Source of the DNA: JBFJVD01 sp041624375
GTDB lineage: Bacteria > Chloroflexota > Anaerolineae > Anaerolineales > E44-bin32
Direction of reading: 5' to 3'
NCBI GenBank assembly: GCA_041624375.1
Contig: JBFJVD010000153.1
Location: 1 to 7,139, forward strand
DNA length: 7,139 nt
Shown here: piece by piece, positions 4,459-7,139 of the stretch
Layout of the letters: every line of letters starts with the position of its first letter
Numbering within the stretch: position 1 is the stretch's first letter
Position numbers and translations under genes: made by a program
The notes under the pieces: model-generated
Database searches by the model: none
Seen by the model: only the letters and a program-made list of their open reading frames with translations
What the model was told of the DNA's origin: nothing

Positions 4459-7139
4459 TTACACAGCGTTCAGCAACCTCTCAGCCAGAACTTCGACCGG
4501 ATGGCGGGCTCGAACCTCTGCCCCATCCCAGATCTGGGCCCGGCAGGAGACGCCATGCGCGGCGATGCGCGACCCCACCGCCACCCCTTCCCTCACCGCT
4601 GGAAGCAGCTTAAGCTCCGCGATCTGCATCGATAGCTCATAATGCTCGGCTTCATAGCCAAAGGAGCCGGCCATCCCACAGCAGCCGGAGGGGATCTCCT
4701 CCACCTGAGCACCGGTCGCCCGGAGCATCTCCAGGGTGGCACTGGAGCCGATCAACGACTTCGCATGGCAGTGGGCGTGCAGGAGCAAGGGTTCTCCCGA
4801 CTCCTTAAACCTCAGCCCATCGATGGGTCGAACGCCGCCCTTTTGCTCCGAAGTGAGGAACTCCTCGATCAGGTGCGCCTGGGAGGCGACCTGCTCCGCA
4901 CGCGGATCTTCCGGGAAGAATTCGAGGTACTCATCCCGCAGGGTCAAAAGGCATGAGGGTTCCAGGCCGATGATGGGCACCCCGGCCCTGGCGTACGGCG
5001 CAAGCGCGTCCAGATTTCGCTCGGCGAGCGCCCGGGCCCGGTTCAAGAGTCCCTTCGAAATCATCGGCCGGCCGCAGCAGACCTGCCGGGCCACGAGGGT
5101 TGGCCGATAGCCCGCTGCCCGCAAGAGCCTGGCGGCGGCTTCACCCAGCTGAGGGGTGTTCGACTGGGTATAGGTGTCGACAAACAACACCACCTGCGGA
5201 CTTGCCGGATCCGCCGGGATGGTCGAGAAACCCTGCCGAAATCCCGCACCAGAGAAGACGGGAAGCGTCCGCTGCCGCGCCAGGCCCAACGTCTTCTCCA
5301 GGAGCCAGCGGAGCGGCGCCTGCCGGTTGAGGAAATTCACGATCCCGGCCGTTCGCGCAGCCAGGGCAGATACGCGATCCAGATTACCGAAGAAGCGGCT
5401 CCGAAGCGATACCCCATGCTGCTGCTGGTAAAGGTAGAGGAAATCCGCTTTGATTCGCGCCATGTCGACGCCGGTCGGACACTCTGCCTTGCAGCCCTTG
5501 CATTCGAGGCACAGGTCGAGCACTTCGAACATCCGCTTGCTGGTGAGTGCGTCCGGTGGGAGGTGGCCCGACAGCGCGGCCCGCAGCGCGTTTGCCCGGC
5601 CGCGCGTAAGATGCATCTCCTCGCGGGTCGCCTGGTAGGACGGGCACATCACACCATCTTCTTTGCGGCAAGAGCCGATTCCCACGCAGTCCTCGATGGC
5701 ATGGGCGAAATCACCCTCGCGGCGGTAGGCGAAGACGGTTGAAACAGGGATGGTGCTGTACGCCGGGCCAAAGCGGAGCGATTCATCGACGCGCGCCGGC
5801 GCCGCTTCACGGGATGGAATGATCTTGCCTGGATTGAGCAGGTCTGTGGGGTCGAACGCGGCCTTCACCCGGGCGAACGCTTCCATCAGCTCGGGCCCGA
5901 AGAGCTGCGCATTGAATTCGGAATGCGAAAGCCCGTCCCCATGCTCTCCTGAGAATGAACCGCGCATCGAAATGACGACGTCGGCGACGGCGTCTGTGAT
6001 GGAGCGCATGCGGCGGACGCCATCTGCGTTGCGCAGGTTGACCATCGGTCGCAGGTGCAGGCAGCCGGCTGAGGCATGTGCGTACCACTCACCGAACGTG
6101 TCGTGGTCGCGCAGGATCGTTTCCACCTGACGAACGTACGAACCCAGCAGTTCAACCGGAACCGCGACATCCTCGATAAAGGTGATTGGCTTGACCTCCC
6201 CGGGCACGGACATCAGCAACCCGAGTCCGACCTTGCGGACAGCCCAAAGATCGTCCTGCGCGGGGGGACTGTCCAGCAGCCGGCCACGCCCATTCAACGA
6301 CTCGGCAGCGGCGCGTACTTGCTGCTCGTCCTCGCCGGAAAACTCCACCACCAACAGTGCTTCGGGCTGCCCCTCCACAAAGGTCAGCCGCCGCGCGTAG
6401 GCCGGGATGCTGGCGGCGCGCTCAAGGATAGCGCGTGGAATGAGTTCAACAGCGCTGGGCGAGAGTTCAAGCAGCCCGGGCGTGGCATCACACGCATCGG
6501 CGACTGATGCGAACGGCAGCACCACGAGCATCTTCACCGGCGGTACGCGCACAAGCTGGACACGGGCCCGATGGATAATGGCCAGCGTCCCCTCCGAGCC
6601 GGCCAGGATCGGTGCGAGGTTCACGCCCGAAACGTCCGGGTATTTCCTTTCCCCATTTCGATACCAGGCAGGTGGGGCGTTGGGCGAGTAGCCAGTGAGG
6701 TAGTTGAGGCTGTATCCTGAGGCCCGCCGCCAGGTCCGGGGCCAATCTCGCCGGACGGCTTCCGCATAATCGCTGCGTAGGGAGAGCAGCTCACGATAGA
6801 TCTGCGCCTCCAGCCCGCTTTGATCAGCCAGCCAGCCGGCCCTCTCTTCGGTGAGCTGCTCAAATCGGGTTTGGGTCCCATCGCTAAGCACGACATCGGC
6901 GGAGAGGACGTGATCGGCCGACATGCCGTATTGAATCGAGTGTGCGCCGGTCGCGTTATTGGCGATCATCCCACCAAAGGTCGCGCGGTCGGCGGAGGCG
7001 GGATCGGGGCCGTAGATGAGCTGATGCGCGCTCGCGGCCTGGTTCAGTCCAGCGCAGACCACCCCCGGTCCTAGTTCTGCAGTCTCAGTTTCAGGATCAA
7101 TCGAATGGATGATGTTCAAGTGGCGAGCGAGGTCGAGTA
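4459..7139 (-). CDS. FAD-linked and Fe-S dehydrogenase, GlcD-GlcF-type fusion (N-terminus beyond window)
   Basis: This is a fused flavin and iron-sulfur dehydrogenase of the D-2-hydroxy-acid type (D-lactate, glycolate or D-2-hydroxyglutarate; related to E. coli YdiJ). It would oxidise a hydroxy acid to the keto acid and pass electrons to the respiratory chain at the inner membrane face. The frame is open to 7139, so the gene is cut at its 5' end. A TTG at 7119 is not a credible start, because family-like residues continue upstream and part of the FAD domain would be missing. Counting from that TTG: FAD-binding domain with TFGGMIANNATGAHS (47-61) and GSEGTLAII (174-182); flavin-oxidase C-terminal domain with SGEHGDGLSHSEF (390-402) and LLNPGKIIP (427-435). 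Fe-S ligands follow at Cys478, 484 and 492 and the CxxCxxCxxxCP at 537-548. CCG-type motifs follow at 681-683 and 813-815, with H-C-H near 784. All key motifs look intact. The gene converges on the DUF3179 gene with 5 bases between stops. Confidence 0.92.
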   Translation of the reverse strand, partial: LDLARHLNIIHSIDPETETAELGPGVVCAGLNQAASAHQLIYGPDPASADRATFGGMIANNATGAHSIQYGMSADHVLSADVVLSDGTQTRFEQLTEERAGWLADQSGLEAQIYRELLSLRSDYAEAVRRDWPRTWRRASGYSLNYLTGYSPNAPPAWYRNGERKYPDVSGVNLAPILAGSEGTLAIIHRARVQLVRVPPVKMLVVLPFASVADACDATPGLLELSPSAVELIPRAILERAASIPAYARRLTFVEGQPEALLVVEFSGEDEQQVRAAAESLNGRGRLLDSPPAQDDLWAVRKVGLGLLMSVPGEVKPITFIEDVAVPVELLGSYVRQVETILRDHDTFGEWYAHASAGCLHLRPMVNLRNADGVRRMRSITDAVADVVISMRGSFSGEHGDGLSHSEFNAQLFGPELMEAFARVKAAFDPTDLLNPGKIIPSREAAPARVDESLRFGPAYSTIPVSTVFAYRREGDFAHAIEDCVGIGSCRKEDGVMCPSYQATREEMHLTRGRANALRAALSGHLPPDALTSKRMFEVLDLCLECKGCKAECPTGVDMARIKADFLYLYQQQHGVSLRSRFFGNLDRVSALAARTAGIVNFLNRQAPLRWLLEKTLGLARQRTLPVFSGAGFRQGFSTIPADPASPQVVLFVDTYTQSNTPQLGEAAARLLRAAGYRPTLVARQVCCGRPMISKGLLNRARALAERNLDALAPYARAGVPIIGLEPSCLLTLRDEYLEFFPEDPRAEQVASQAHLIEEFLTSEQKGGVRPIDGLRFKESGEPLLLHAHCHAKSLIGSSATLEMLRATGAQVEEIPSGCCGMAGSFGYEAEHYELSMQIAELKLLPAVREGVAVGSRIAAHGVSCRAQIWDGAEVRARHPVEVLAERLLNAV

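Overview
This is a GC-rich bacterial chromosomal segment with five protein-coding genes, two of them cut by the window edges. The left part is a leftward gene set for carbon-source uptake and breakdown. In transcription order it holds a KDPG/KDPGal-type aldolase (2930-2286), an IclR-family regulator (2284-1457), an RraA-like aldolase/decarboxylase (1430-750) and a Tat-exported lipoprotein solute-binding protein of an ABC importer (634 to beyond position 1). The first three genes are 1 and 26 bases apart, so they look like one transcript. The solute-binding gene follows after 115 bases with its own strong ribosome binding site.

The middle (2931-3358) is a divergent intergenic region. It has three perfect inverted repeats centred 40 and 20 bp apart and a strong leader hairpin, which suggests IclR-type control of the leftward operon.

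The right part has a rightward gene for a DUF3179 lipoprotein (3359-4453). Its frame is interrupted by one in-frame TGA (3797-3799), exactly where the family has the first Cys of a conserved CPxC motif. The protein continues with intact family sequence for another 217 residues, and a stem-loop lies just after the TGA. The best reading is a selenoprotein with a U-P-I-C redox motif, not a broken gene. This is the most striking item in the window. Five bases beyond its stop, and convergent with it, ends a long leftward gene (4459 to beyond 7139). It encodes a fused FAD-dependent and Fe-S dehydrogenase of the D-lactate/glycolate/2-hydroxyglutarate type, lacking only its N-terminus at the window edge.

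The organism cannot be fixed from these genes. GC-rich DNA, Tat-dependent lipoprotein binding proteins, sugar-acid catabolic cassettes and DUF3179 lipoproteins together would suit an uncultured Chloroflexota-like heterotroph, but this is a weak inference. If the TGA is decoded, the host must also carry selA, selB, selC and selD, none of which is in the window. A plausible joint role for the leftward genes is import of a sugar or sugar acid, conversion to a 2-keto-3-deoxy-phosphosugar acid and cleavage to pyruvate and a triose phosphate, under IclR control. The large dehydrogenase would feed electrons from a 2-hydroxy acid into the respiratory chain.
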